Below are positions 21,810 through 30,148 of a DNA stretch of 34,088 nucleotides, piece by piece. The notes beneath the pieces were generated by a model. That model was given only the letters and a program-made list of their open reading frames with translations. It made no database searches and was not told the origin of the DNA. Origin of the DNA: an uncultured Lachnospiraceae bacterium (lineage in GTDB: Bacteria > Bacillota > Clostridia > Lachnospirales > Lachnospiraceae); assembly GCA_946614165.1 (NCBI GenBank), contig CAMOGQ010000024.1, positions 1 through 34,088 of the forward strand, read 5' to 3'. The first letter of the stretch is position 1; each line of letters begins with the position of its first letter. A program made the position numbers and the translations under genes.

Positions 21810-23429
21810 TCACCCTTTGAAAAGCCGGTTGAGGCCGGAAAAGACCGCCCTGACCGAGGCTCTGGTGATGTTGGAGGAAACGCCCACTCCGTAGGTGGTC
21901 CTGCCGGTCCCCGCGTCCATCATGTGGATGTAGGCCGCGGCCTGGGAATCGGACCCCTCCTGCAGGGCGTGCTCTTCGTAGTCCAGTATGCGGATCTCCA
22001 GCCCCATCTCTTCCAGCAGGCCTCTCTGGACGGCGTCCAGGGGGCCGTTGCCGGCTGCCTGGATATAGGCGTATTCGCCGTGGTCCGAATAGGTCACCTT
22101 TACCTTCGTGTCGAAATCCGTTCCCGTATCTCCCGACAGGTCCGTGACCTGGAGCCTTCTGAAGTGCAGGGGCTCGTTGTTGCGGATATATTCGCTGCGG
22201 AAGATCTCCAGGATCTCTTCCGGGTCCGTTTTGGGGGTCAGATCCAGCTTTTTCCGGACGATCTCCGAAAACTCCCTCTGCATGCCGGAGGGAAGCTTGA
22301 AGCCGTAGCAGGTCTCCATGACGGCCGCGGGTCCCGCCGCCTCGGAATCGGCTCTGACCAGGGGGTCGTAGACTCTGCCTATGTCCCTGGGGTCGATGAT
22401 CATGTAGGGGACCTTCCAGACCTCTCCCGTTTCCTTCATGCCCCGGCTGACGGCCTCCTGATGGGACCTGGAGAAGGGAGTGAAGACCATGCGGCCCGCG
22501 TAGGGATGTCTCTGTCCCACCCGCATGCCGGTGCACCTCTGGCAGGTGTCCACGATCTCATTCATGTTGTCGATGGTAAGGCCCGGGTCGATGCCCTGGG
22601 TCAGCAGATTGAGGGCCAGGGTGATGATGTCCGCGCTGCCGGCCCTTTCGCCGGTGCCGAAGAGGGTCCCTTCCACTCTTCCTGCCCCTGCCAGCATGGC
22701 AAGCTCCGCGGCGGCCGCGGCCATGCCCCTGTCGTTGTGGGGGCGTACGCTCAGGATCACCCTGTCTTCCGCTCCCAGCTTCTCCCTCATCCATTCCACC
22801 TGGTCGGCAAAGACATTGGGCATGTGGAGCTCCGTCCCGCCGGGAAGGCCCAGGATCAGGGGGTCCTGTGAGGAAGGCTTCCAGCCTTCCAGAGCGGCCT
22901 CCGCCAGGGCCAGGGCCCTTTCCGGGTCCGCGCCGGCAAAGCCGCCTATGGTATATTCCAGGCGAAGGCGCCCGTCGAAGGATCCGGCCAGGGACCGGAC
23001 CAGGGCCGCGGCGGAGAGGACCTCTTCGGGGCTCTCTTCCCCGGGATCCGTGCCGTAGAGGCGGAGGATGGCGTCATGACAGCCCTCCAGGGCCGCCAGA
23101 GTATCTTCGATCTCCCTTTTATCGCAGGTGGAAAGCACCTGCAGGCTCACATCCTCCGGGATCAGGTCCCTGCCCACCAGGAGGCGGAGGAAGTCCCTTT
23201 CCGCCGGGCTGGATGCGGGGGAGCCGATCTCGATCTCCTTAAAGCCCAGTCTGACAAGAAGACGGAAGATCTCCATCTTTTCTCCGGGGCCGGCCTGGCC
23301 CAGGAGGGCCTGGTTCCTGTCCCTTAAGTCTACGCTGCACCATACGGGTGCTTCCCTGAGGACACGGCCGGGCCATTTCCGGTCCGGCAGGTCCACTCTG
23401 GGACCCGGACTGTATTTCTGGTAATTCAA
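21810..23429 (-). CDS. LeuA-like protein with altered active site
   Basis: A full-length (539 residues) member of the long-form 2-isopropylmalate synthase family, with the barrel (about 25-320), linker, and C-terminal LeuA regulatory domain (about 425-539, GNGPLDAV and YGVGVSSNITRASV). Known enzymes join acetyl-CoA to ketoisovalerate using a metal held by Asp and two His. Here R36-D37 and H231 remain, but the usual HPHND reads R229-P-H-N-D, RDG reads RDR (Arg38), HLYNSTS reads RLYGTDP (Arg123), YSPE reads YTIG, and GERTGN reads GERAGS. H323 and Y342 in the linker are kept. No leuCDB or ilv genes are nearby. It may act on another substrate or no longer catalyse the LeuA reaction. Confidence 0.85.
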   Translation of the reverse strand: MNYQKYSPGPRVDLPDRKWPGRVLREAPVWCSVDLRDRNQALLGQAGPGEKMEIFRLLVRLGFKEIEIGSPASSPAERDFLRLLVGRDLIPEDVSLQVLSTCDKREIEDTLAALEGCHDAILRLYGTDPGEESPEEVLSAAALVRSLAGSFDGRLRLEYTIGGFAGADPERALALAEAALEGWKPSSQDPLILGLPGGTELHMPNVFADQVEWMREKLGAEDRVILSVRPHNDRGMAAAAAELAMLAGAGRVEGTLFGTGERAGSADIITLALNLLTQGIDPGLTIDNMNEIVDTCQRCTGMRVGQRHPYAGRMVFTPFSRSHQEAVSRGMKETGEVWKVPYMIIDPRDIGRVYDPLVRADSEAAGPAAVMETCYGFKLPSGMQREFSEIVRKKLDLTPKTDPEEILEIFRSEYIRNNEPLHFRRLQVTDLSGDTGTDFDTKVKVTYSDHGEYAYIQAAGNGPLDAVQRGLLEEMGLEIRILDYEEHALQEGSDSQAAAYIHMMDAGTGRTTYGVGVSSNITRASVRAVFSGLNRLFKG

Positions 23430-23512
23430 TGCTCTCCCTCTTTTCTTTCAGGTTTATGGATTCAGGGCTGAACGAAGGAGCCTTGCCCTTCTCCCGAAGG
23501 GTAAGCGCAGAA

Positions 23513-23547
23513 AATCGTTTGTCCCGCCAAAGACGGTACAAACGATT
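23513..23547 (-). terminator. Hairpin between cdaR and the LeuA-like gene
   Basis: AATCGTTTGT (23513-23522) and ACAAACGATT (23538-23547) form a perfect 10-bp stem, followed on the minus strand by TTC. The T-run is short, so termination may be partial. It begins 28 bp after the cdaR stop. Confidence 0.55.
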
Positions 23548-23574
23548 CCGGCCCTGTCTTTTTCTTCTGGTCCC

Positions 23575-24588
23575 TTATTCTGCGTCCTCTTCCTCTGTTT
23601 CGGGCTCCTCGGGCGCAGGCCCGATGCCGATCCGGATGGTCACCTTCCCGTCGAAGCGCTCATCCGCAAAGGAAGTCCCGTCGGGAAGATAGGTGGACAG
23701 ATTGACGGTCTTTACCAGACTCTGCCTGAGGCCCGCCACGTTGAGTTCCGAAGAAGGGATCTCGATCCCTGTCACGTTTTTCAGCGCGGAGGCGGTTCCC
23801 GCGATCCTGACGGTCCCGGGCTCCGCCGTATTCTGTCCCGTCAGCATATAGCCGCTGCCGGGCGTGCCCTGGGTGGTGAAGCGGATCTCCGCTTCCTTCA
23901 CGGGCAGGACCTCGGCGGTCAGGCGGACCGAATAGATATTCATGCTCATGTTGGTGCCCGTTACCTGCTGCCCGTCGGCGTCATAGAGGACGATATCGCT
24001 GTAGGTGGTGATGTTTTCCGTAGCGCCGGTCACCACCACCGTCGCCACGGCTCTGGCCACGGAGGATACCTGGGAGGCGGGGCCGGTCACTCTGACCTGG
24101 TTCTGCTCCAGCCGGATGCTGCCCAGCACGTAGTCGTCGCCCACGGAACCCACCGTATCGGTCTCCAGGGTGAAGACAGAGGTAGCGCTGTCCTCGATCA
24201 GCAGCTCCACATAGTTGCTGGAGGAGCGGACCGAGTCCACACTGGCGGAAAACTTGTTGACGGAGACCGTGATGGGCACCAGCCCGTCCTCGGTCATGTT
24301 GGCCACGTCCGCCGTGGCGCTCACGTCCTCGGTCCGGATCAGGTCCAGGACCGAACGGGAGCCGGAAATGCTGACCATGGAGATCACGTCCGAATTGTCC
24401 ACCACGCTGTAAAGCTGGTTGCTGCCCAGGATCAGGTCCGTATGCAGGAGCTTGACCGGCACGTCGTAGATCCTGGTCTCGATCACGGGGTCGTTATAGT
24501 TGGTGACCAGGAGCCAGAGTACGAAGGCGAAGGCAAAGGAAAACAGTTTCAGCCCTATGTTATTCAGGATCTTCGGTCTTATCTTCAT
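23575..24588 (-). CDS. cdaR: YbbR-domain regulator of diadenylate cyclase (CdaR)
   Basis: A 337-residue membrane-anchored protein with one N-terminal membrane segment (about 11-30, KLFSFAFAFVLWLLVTNYNDP) and repeated extracytoplasmic YbbR beta domains, seen as recurring blocks such as DVPVKLL...V.ISGSRSVLD, VRVTGPASQV and VRIAGTASALKNV. In Firmicutes, CdaR binds the c-di-AMP synthase CdaA and tunes it. The N-terminus NNIGLKLFSFAFAFVLWL is characteristic. The acidic tail (PEEPETEEEDAE) is unusual but not informative. Its start lies inside the cdaA reading frame (29-nt overlap), so the two are translationally coupled. glmM, often the next gene, is not present; the LeuA-like gene follows. Confidence 0.93.
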   Translation of the reverse strand: MKIRPKILNNIGLKLFSFAFAFVLWLLVTNYNDPVIETRIYDVPVKLLHTDLILGSNQLYSVVDNSDVISMVSISGSRSVLDLIRTEDVSATADVANMTEDGLVPITVSVNKFSASVDSVRSSSNYVELLIEDSATSVFTLETDTVGSVGDDYVLGSIRLEQNQVRVTGPASQVSSVARAVATVVVTGATENITTYSDIVLYDADGQQVTGTNMSMNIYSVRLTAEVLPVKEAEIRFTTQGTPGSGYMLTGQNTAEPGTVRIAGTASALKNVTGIEIPSSELNVAGLRQSLVKTVNLSTYLPDGTSFADERFDGKVTIRIGIGPAPEEPETEEEDAE

Positions 24589-25489
24589 TCTTTGTGCCTG
24601 TCAGTCCTTTCCTGAAAAAAGCGGACCAGCCGAAAAGAGGTTCCCGTCCGGCTTCCTCCGCCGCTTCCTCTTCCTCCTCCAGCTTGTTCTGGAGTTCTGT
24701 CAGCCACTTGCGCATGATCTCCTCGTCCACGTTCCGGTAGAGCATGCCCTTATAGGCAATGCTGATGGACCCGTTCTCCTCGGAGACGATCAGGGTCAGG
24801 GAATCTCCCTTTTCGGATATGCCCACCCCGGCCCTGTGGCGGGTGCCCAGGGTCTTGTCCATGCGGCTGTCCGAAATAGGCAGGTAACAGGTGGCGGCCA
24901 CGATCCGGTTGCCCCGGATGATCACGGCTCCGTCATGAAGAGGGGTATTCTTTTCAAAAATGTTCATCAGCAGCTGGGATGACACGGCGGCGTCGATGAC
25001 GATGCCGGTGCGTTCCTCTTCCTGCAGGGAGGAGGTCTGCTCGATGACGATGAGAGCCCCGGTCCTGACCCTGGCCATCATGGTGCAGGCGCGGATGATC
25101 TCACCAATGGTATTGTCGGAAAAACGCCCTTCCGGCGTTTTTTTCTCAATGCGAAACAAAGAACTGAGAAAGTTCTGCTGTCCCAGTTCTTCGATGGCTG
25201 CGCGCAGTTCCGGCTGCAGTACGACGACGATGGCTATGACAGCCAGGCCGGTGACGTTCTGGACGATCCACAGGATGGTGGTCATGTTGAAAAAGGCGGC
25301 AATGATCACAAAGGCGGCAATGACCGCGACGCCGCGGAAAAGTGCCCAGGCCCGTGTGCTTTTTGCCCAGTTCAGCATATGATATACCAGAAAGGCGATG
25401 AGGAGGATCTCGATGAAATCCGTCCACCGCAGGATCGGCATATGGAACTGCGTCCAGAAATTAATGAGTACTGCAAAGAAATGCTGCAT
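24560..25489 (-). CDS. cdaA: Diadenylate cyclase CdaA
   Basis: Makes the second messenger c-di-AMP from two ATP. The 309-residue protein has three membrane segments at the N-terminus (within about 23-95) and a cytosolic DAC domain. The catalytic DGA is at 186-188 (PLHDGAVIIRG) and the RHR at 217-219 (GTRHRAGVG). c-di-AMP controls potassium uptake, turgor and wall synthesis in Firmicutes. The C-terminal tail (about 270-309) is acidic and charged, longer than the family minimum. It overlaps cdaR by 29 nt. Two membrane proteins of unknown function lie directly upstream in the same direction (35-bp gap). Confidence 0.96.
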   Translation of the reverse strand: MQHFFAVLINFWTQFHMPILRWTDFIEILLIAFLVYHMLNWAKSTRAWALFRGVAVIAAFVIIAAFFNMTTILWIVQNVTGLAVIAIVVVLQPELRAAIEELGQQNFLSSLFRIEKKTPEGRFSDNTIGEIIRACTMMARVRTGALIVIEQTSSLQEEERTGIVIDAAVSSQLLMNIFEKNTPLHDGAVIIRGNRIVAATCYLPISDSRMDKTLGTRHRAGVGISEKGDSLTLIVSEENGSISIAYKGMLYRNVDEEIMRKWLTELQNKLEEEEEAAEEAGREPLFGWSAFFRKGLTGTKNEDKTEDPE

Positions 25490-25524
25490 ATTTGCTGTTT
25501 AGTCCTAACTACGAATCAAAAAAC

Positions 25525-26604
25525 CTACTCTTTGCCGTTTTTTCCCTTTCTGTTCTTCCAGGCAGCGGCTTTGCCGGACAGATTCTTCACGGATTCCCGG
25601 AAGCTGATCTTCTTGTCCCCGGCGCTTCCCTTCTCGGCAGGCTCGAAGCTCTTGCCGGAGCGGCTGATGGTCTTGACGGTCCTTCTGGCAGTGGGCAGCA
25701 TCACCTTGGGCACCGCCTTGACATAGTAATAGTATTCGTCATCCTCGAACTGTACGCTCTCGATCCTGGTATAGTCCACGTTGAAGGCAATGAAGCGGAT
25801 CAGCATGGCAATGGCAAAGGAAACGATTACGCCCAGGAAAATGGTCCCGAAGGAGAAGTTGGTGGAAAAACGGATGTCGCCCAGGAGCAGAAGGATCAGC
25901 TCGGAAACGGTGCCCACCACGATGGCCACGGCCCATGCCTGGGTAATGGCCAGCCTGCGGATGACATATACGATGACCACGGTGACGGCCAGGGCAATGG
26001 CCATGACCCACATGCCCTTGTTCTTCAGGAAGGTGTCCGCCAGGTTCTGGAAGTTGGTAATGGTCTGCACGCCCACTTCCTTTCCCGCAAAGGTCTCCCT
26101 GCCCTCGGAAATGGTCTGCACAAAGCTGATCATCACGATGCCGATGGCCGTGGGGGCCGCCGCTCCGGGGGAGCAGAGGAGTCCGCCGATCAGGGGGACG
26201 GCGTAGTGAAGATTGAGCTTATAGGCGATGGGCATCATCAGCAGCACGATGGTATCCCTGGGGGTGAAGCGGAAATACAGAAGGAAGATCACCAGGATCA
26301 GAACAGCTCCGAAGATCGTCACTTCGTAGGATACGGTATACAGATGGGCCAGGATCACGGCTCCCATGGCCGCAGCAGTAAAGCCCACGGGCACCAGGGC
26401 GCATACCAGGGAAATGATGGTCATCAGCATGGGATCGGTCAGCATCTCGAAGTAGCCGATCTTGCTGTTGATCAGGACCTGGAGGATCATGGCGATCAGA
26501 AACTTGCCTACGGGCATCAGGATGTATTCGTACTGATTGATAAAGTCCGCGACTTTCTCCCTGATCTCATACAGGGCAGTCATGTTTTTGTTTGAACTGT
26601 TCAT
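25525..26604 (-). CDS. Multi-pass membrane protein of unknown function
   Basis: A 359-residue protein with about seven or eight hydrophobic segments between residues 25 and 275, then a basic cytosolic-type tail of about 75 residues. The junction holds a striking acidic/aromatic stretch, FEDDEYYYYVKAVPK. The tail is rich in Lys, Arg and Ser, including KSFEPAEKGSAGDKK. I recognise it only as a type of protein found next to cdaA in Lachnospiraceae; no function is known to me. It overlaps the 131-residue gene upstream by ATGA and lies 35 bp before cdaA, so all belong to one operon. A transporter- or channel-like role, or a partner of CdaA, is possible but unproven. Confidence 0.85.
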   Translation of the reverse strand: MNSSNKNMTALYEIREKVADFINQYEYILMPVGKFLIAMILQVLINSKIGYFEMLTDPMLMTIISLVCALVPVGFTAAAMGAVILAHLYTVSYEVTIFGAVLILVIFLLYFRFTPRDTIVLLMMPIAYKLNLHYAVPLIGGLLCSPGAAAPTAIGIVMISFVQTISEGRETFAGKEVGVQTITNFQNLADTFLKNKGMWVMAIALAVTVVIVYVIRRLAITQAWAVAIVVGTVSELILLLLGDIRFSTNFSFGTIFLGVIVSFAIAMLIRFIAFNVDYTRIESVQFEDDEYYYYVKAVPKVMLPTARRTVKTISRSGKSFEPAEKGSAGDKKISFRESVKNLSGKAAAWKNRKGKNGKE

Positions 26605-26996
26605 GCTTCGTCTTCCTCATAAGAGTCTTCGAGAGATCTGATCATGTTTCTGTAGCGGGTCAGCTTCCGTTCGGTCACAAGGTAGCGGACCGCATAGACG
26701 GCCACGGTCAGGATCAGATAGGGTATCAGGTATCGGGTATACCGTCTGAGGAACTCGGCGATCACCTCGTTGAGGCTGCCGGAATATACGGTGGTCAGAA
26801 TGTCTTCGAAATGGTACATCCAGTAGGCGGCCACATACAGGGCAAAGGCAGCGGTATAGGCCACGAAGGACCCGGCAGCCTTGCTGATCAGATAGTCGGG
26901 CATGAAGTACTCGTTGACCTTCATGTCCTCCGCCCCTTCCTGTTCCTCGTAAATGGCCATGCGGGTCATTGTACGGATTCTGGTGGTATTCAGCAT
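26601..26996 (-). CDS. Small membrane protein of unknown function
   Basis: A 131-residue protein. After a charged N-terminus (MLNTTRIRTMTRMAIYEEQEGAEDMKVNEYF) there are two or three hydrophobic segments (about 38-60 and 88-107), then a basic stretch (RKLTRYRNMIRSLEDS) and an acidic C-terminus. It overlaps comFC by 7 nt (ATGCTGA) and the following membrane protein gene by 4 nt, so it is translationally coupled on both sides. No family is recognised. Its conserved-looking placement with cdaA suggests a membrane complex with the next protein, but this is inference. Confidence 0.8.
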   Translation of the reverse strand: MLNTTRIRTMTRMAIYEEQEGAEDMKVNEYFMPDYLISKAAGSFVAYTAAFALYVAAYWMYHFEDILTTVYSGSLNEVIAEFLRRYTRYLIPYLILTVAVYAVRYLVTERKLTRYRNMIRSLEDSYEEDEA

Positions 26997-27766
26997 TTTG
27001 TCTCGTCTCCACTTGCCAGAGTTAAAAAGGTGACACTGACGGCCCCTGCCGAAAGCAGGGCCGATGCGCAGGCATCCACAGTTGCCCCCGTCGTATATAT
27101 GTCATCAATGAGCATAATCGACTTTAATTTTACATCATTTCCATATACAAGGAAAGACCTTTTCAAATTTTCTTGGCGCTCCAGGACCCCCTCGGTCTTG
27201 AGGGGCTTCGTGTCCCGGACCCTTAAAAGGGCCCCTTCCAGGCAGGGAATGCCGCACCTTTTGGACACTTCCCGGGCCAGGAGCGCTGCCTGGTTGTAGC
27301 CTCTTTTCCGCATTCTTTTATCCGAAAGAGGGACCGGAACGATGAGATCGGGTCTGGGAAAGCCCCCTTTTCTGACCCGCTCCGCCAGGGCCCTTGTCAT
27401 CTCCTGCCCGTACCAGAGGGCGTATTCCTGCCGCCCCATGTACTTGAATCGGTACAGGGAGGACCGGATGCCGGCGTAGGAGAAGGCGGAGCAGCCCCTG
27501 GCAAAATAGTGCCTTCTCTCCCTGCAGCCCCTGCAGTATTCCATGTGGGCGGGGACCTTCCTCCCGCACCGGAGGCAGGTCTCCGCCCCCACCCTTTTGG
27601 GGACCCTTTCGCATTCGGGGCAGATCAGGGCCCCCATGGGCCTCACCGGCCTGTCGCAGACGGGGCAGCGCCTGGGGTAGAGGATATTCACTGCCAGGTC
27701 CGCCGCCTTCCGGATGCCTGCGGGAAGGATATTCTTCTTATTTGTTTTCGCTGAAGCAGAGTTCAT
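26990..27766 (-). CDS. comFC: ComF-family phosphoribosyltransferase-like protein
   Basis: A 258-residue ComFC protein. Four CxxC pairs in the N-terminal part (CPVC, CPEC, CLRC, CRGC) form zinc-binding sites, and the C-terminal half is a phosphoribosyltransferase fold with the PRPP-type motif IMLIDDIYTTGAT. ComFC is needed for DNA uptake in naturally competent bacteria, where it helps handle incoming single-stranded DNA; other roles are likely in non-competent species. RGYNQAALLAR is a family signature. It starts inside the recD2 reading frame (29-nt overlap) and overlaps the next small membrane gene by 7 nt, so it is coupled on both sides. No other competence genes are in view. Confidence 0.92.
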   Translation of the reverse strand: MNSASAKTNKKNILPAGIRKAADLAVNILYPRRCPVCDRPVRPMGALICPECERVPKRVGAETCLRCGRKVPAHMEYCRGCRERRHYFARGCSAFSYAGIRSSLYRFKYMGRQEYALWYGQEMTRALAERVRKGGFPRPDLIVPVPLSDKRMRKRGYNQAALLAREVSKRCGIPCLEGALLRVRDTKPLKTEGVLERQENLKRSFLVYGNDVKLKSIMLIDDIYTTGATVDACASALLSAGAVSVTFLTLASGDETKC

Positions 27767-30002
27767 GGATCCTGTCTTCCAGTCCTGTATTGCGGATGTT
27801 TTCCCTTACATTGTCCGTCATGGTCCTGACGGCCTCCCGGCTTCCCAGGATGACCACGCAGTTTCTGGCCCTGGTGACGGCGGTATAAAGGAGGTTTCGG
27901 TTGAAAAGGCCCTTTGGGCCCGAGAGCAGGGGCAGGATCACGGCGGGGTATTCGGACCCCTGGGACTTGTGGACCGTGACCGCGTAGGCCAGCTCCAGGT
28001 CCTCCAGCTCCGCGAAGGGATAGTCCACCTCCCTGTCCTCGTCGAAGCGGACCGTCAGGATCTCCCGGGAGGGGTCCACCGAAAGGATCCTTCCGAAATC
28101 CCCGTTGAAGATGCCGGTCCCCTTTTCCAGGGGCAGGCCGAAGTTGCCCCGGATCTGCCATTCGATCTGGTAGTTGTTGCGGGTCTGCATGACCTTGTCC
28201 CCCTCCCGGAAGGTGACCTCCTCCCTTACATACTCCTTTTTGTCCGGAGCGGGGGGATTGAGGACGCTCTGCAGCACCTGGTTGAGGCGCTCCACTCCCA
28301 GGTTTCCCTTCCGCATGGGGGTCAGGACCTGGATCTCGTCGGGGGAGCATTTCACGTAGCCCGGCAGCATCTCCCGGATCAGCTGGACCGTGTTCTTATA
28401 GATGACCGGCAGGGAATCTCTTTCCAGGAAGAAGAAGTCCCGGCTCTTGTTGCCGAGGGAGGGCATCTCCCCCTTCAGGATCCGGTGGGCATTCAGGACA
28501 ATGTCGCTCTCCGCCGCCTGGCGGAAGATCTTCTGCAGGATGACCGTGCGGAAGGCCCCGGACCCGATCAGGTCCTGCAGGATGCGGCCCGGCCCTACGC
28601 TGGGGAGCTGGTTCACGTCTCCCACCAGGATCAGCCTTGTCCCGGACCGGACGGCCCTGAGGAGGGCGTGGAAAAGATACATGTCCACCATGGACATCTC
28701 GTCCACGATGATCACGTCCGCCTCCAGGGGATTTTCCTCATCCCTGCCGAAGTCCGTCAGAAAGGAAGCGGCGGCGGAAGCCTTCCCTTCCCCTTCCTCT
28801 TCCTCCGCCCTGGCCCGGACCCCCAGCATGCGGTGGATGGTCATGGCCTCCATGCCCGTGGCCTCCTTCATGCGTTTGGCGGCCCGGCCGGTGGGGGCGC
28901 AGAGAAGGACCTCCATGTCCTCCTCCTCAAAATAGTTGATGATGGTATTGATGGTGGTGGTCTTGCCGGTGCCGGGACCGCCGGAGATCAGAAGGATGGC
29001 GTGGTCTGCCGCCAGCAGCACCGCCTGTCTCTGGAGATCGTCCAGTTCTATGCCTTCCCTCTCCTCGATCTCCCGGATCCTCTCTTCCGTGGTCATGTCC
29101 CCGCTGACGGCAAGGGGGGCCGTATCCAGCTCCAGAAGAGCCCTGGCGATCTGCTGCTCCCTGCGGAAGGCCCCCGCAGCGTAGACCTGGGCGGTGCCTG
29201 CCTGCTTTCTGATGATCAGCTTCCTGTCCATGGCCAGGTTGTCCAGCTGCAGATCGATCTGGTCCTCCCCCAGGGAAAGAAGCTCTGCCGTCCGCCGGAT
29301 CACCATGGACCGCTCCATCCAGGTGCTGCCCTCCATAAGGACCTGGGAAAGGATATAGAGGATGCCGGACCGGATCCGGAAGTCGGAGTCCGCCCGGATC
29401 CCCACCCGGGCTGCGATCTCGTCCGCCGTGGCAAAGCCGATCCCCCGGATGTCGTCCGCCAGCCGGTAGGGATTTTCCTTTATGACCTCGTAGAGCTTCA
29501 TGCCGTAGGTCTTCCAGATCCGCAGGGCCTGTCCTCCCCCGATCCCGTAGTGCTGGAGAAAGATCATGGCGTCCCGCTGGTCCCGCTTTCCCTCGGCCTG
29601 GGCCGCGATCTCCCTGGCCTTCCTGGGGGAAATGCCCTTGATTTCCGCCAGGCGCTCCGGCTCCTCGTCCAGGATCCGCATGGTGTCCTCTCCGAACTTC
29701 TTCAGGATCCGCCTGGCCAGGGACTCACCGATCCCCTTGATGGCTCCCGAGGACAGGTAGCGGAAGATGGCCTGGGTGGTCTCCGGCTCTATGGCCTGAT
29801 AGGTCCTGACCCGCATCTGGTCCCCGTAGACGGGGTGCTGGGTCATTTCCCCCTCCACCAGGCAGCTCTCCCCCTCGGAAATGGACAGGGGAAATCCCGT
29901 GCAGGTGACGGCTCCCTTTCCGTAGTCCAGCTCGAAGACGGTATAGGCGTTCTCTTCATTCCTGTATATGATATGTGCTACGTAACCTTTTATCTCTTCC
30001 AT
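27738..30002 (-). CDS. recD2: RecD2-type ATP-dependent DNA helicase
   Basis: A 754-residue superfamily 1B helicase moving 5' to 3' on DNA, not part of a RecBCD complex. The N-terminal domain (about 1-300) has helix-hairpin-helix repeats (IKGIGESLARRIL and similar), and the helicase core begins at Walker A GGPGTGKT (341-348), followed by VIIDEMSMVDM and the C-terminal AYAVTVHKSQGSEYP. In Bacillus, RecD2 assists replication fork repair and mismatch handling. It is the first gene of the recD2-comFC-membrane-cdaA run. The ATG at 30002 has only a weak ribosome site, and a large leader hairpin lies 20 bp upstream. Confidence 0.95.
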   Translation of the reverse strand: MEEIKGYVAHIIYRNEENAYTVFELDYGKGAVTCTGFPLSISEGESCLVEGEMTQHPVYGDQMRVRTYQAIEPETTQAIFRYLSSGAIKGIGESLARRILKKFGEDTMRILDEEPERLAEIKGISPRKAREIAAQAEGKRDQRDAMIFLQHYGIGGGQALRIWKTYGMKLYEVIKENPYRLADDIRGIGFATADEIAARVGIRADSDFRIRSGILYILSQVLMEGSTWMERSMVIRRTAELLSLGEDQIDLQLDNLAMDRKLIIRKQAGTAQVYAAGAFRREQQIARALLELDTAPLAVSGDMTTEERIREIEEREGIELDDLQRQAVLLAADHAILLISGGPGTGKTTTINTIINYFEEEDMEVLLCAPTGRAAKRMKEATGMEAMTIHRMLGVRARAEEEEGEGKASAAASFLTDFGRDEENPLEADVIIVDEMSMVDMYLFHALLRAVRSGTRLILVGDVNQLPSVGPGRILQDLIGSGAFRTVILQKIFRQAAESDIVLNAHRILKGEMPSLGNKSRDFFFLERDSLPVIYKNTVQLIREMLPGYVKCSPDEIQVLTPMRKGNLGVERLNQVLQSVLNPPAPDKKEYVREEVTFREGDKVMQTRNNYQIEWQIRGNFGLPLEKGTGIFNGDFGRILSVDPSREILTVRFDEDREVDYPFAELEDLELAYAVTVHKSQGSEYPAVILPLLSGPKGLFNRNLLYTAVTRARNCVVILGSREAVRTMTDNVRENIRNTGLEDRIHELCFSENK

Positions 30003-30021
30003 ATCTGTTTATCTTTCACGG

Positions 30022-30058
30022 CAGGAGGGGCCCCCGGATCGCCCGGCGGCCCCTCCTG
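30022..30058 (-). promoter_or_regulatory. GC-rich hairpin in the recD2 leader
   Basis: CAGGAGGGGCC (30022-30032) and GGCCCCTCCTG (30048-30058) form a perfect 11-bp stem. It has no T-run and lies 20 nt upstream of the recD2 start. TATACT (complement of 30067-30072), a likely -10 box, lies just before it. Confidence 0.5.
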
Positions 30059-30148
30059 TCATCTTAAGTATACAGCATCCCGGCTTTTTCAGCCGCTCCT
30101 CCCGGGGGCCGGATAAGACTTTCGTCATCCGAACCGGAAAGAACGCTT

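Noticed and set aside
23430..23574. Leucine attenuator or T-box before the LeuA-like gene
   Set aside because: No run of Leu codons, no T-box consensus, and only one simple hairpin that fits as the end of the cdaR transcript.
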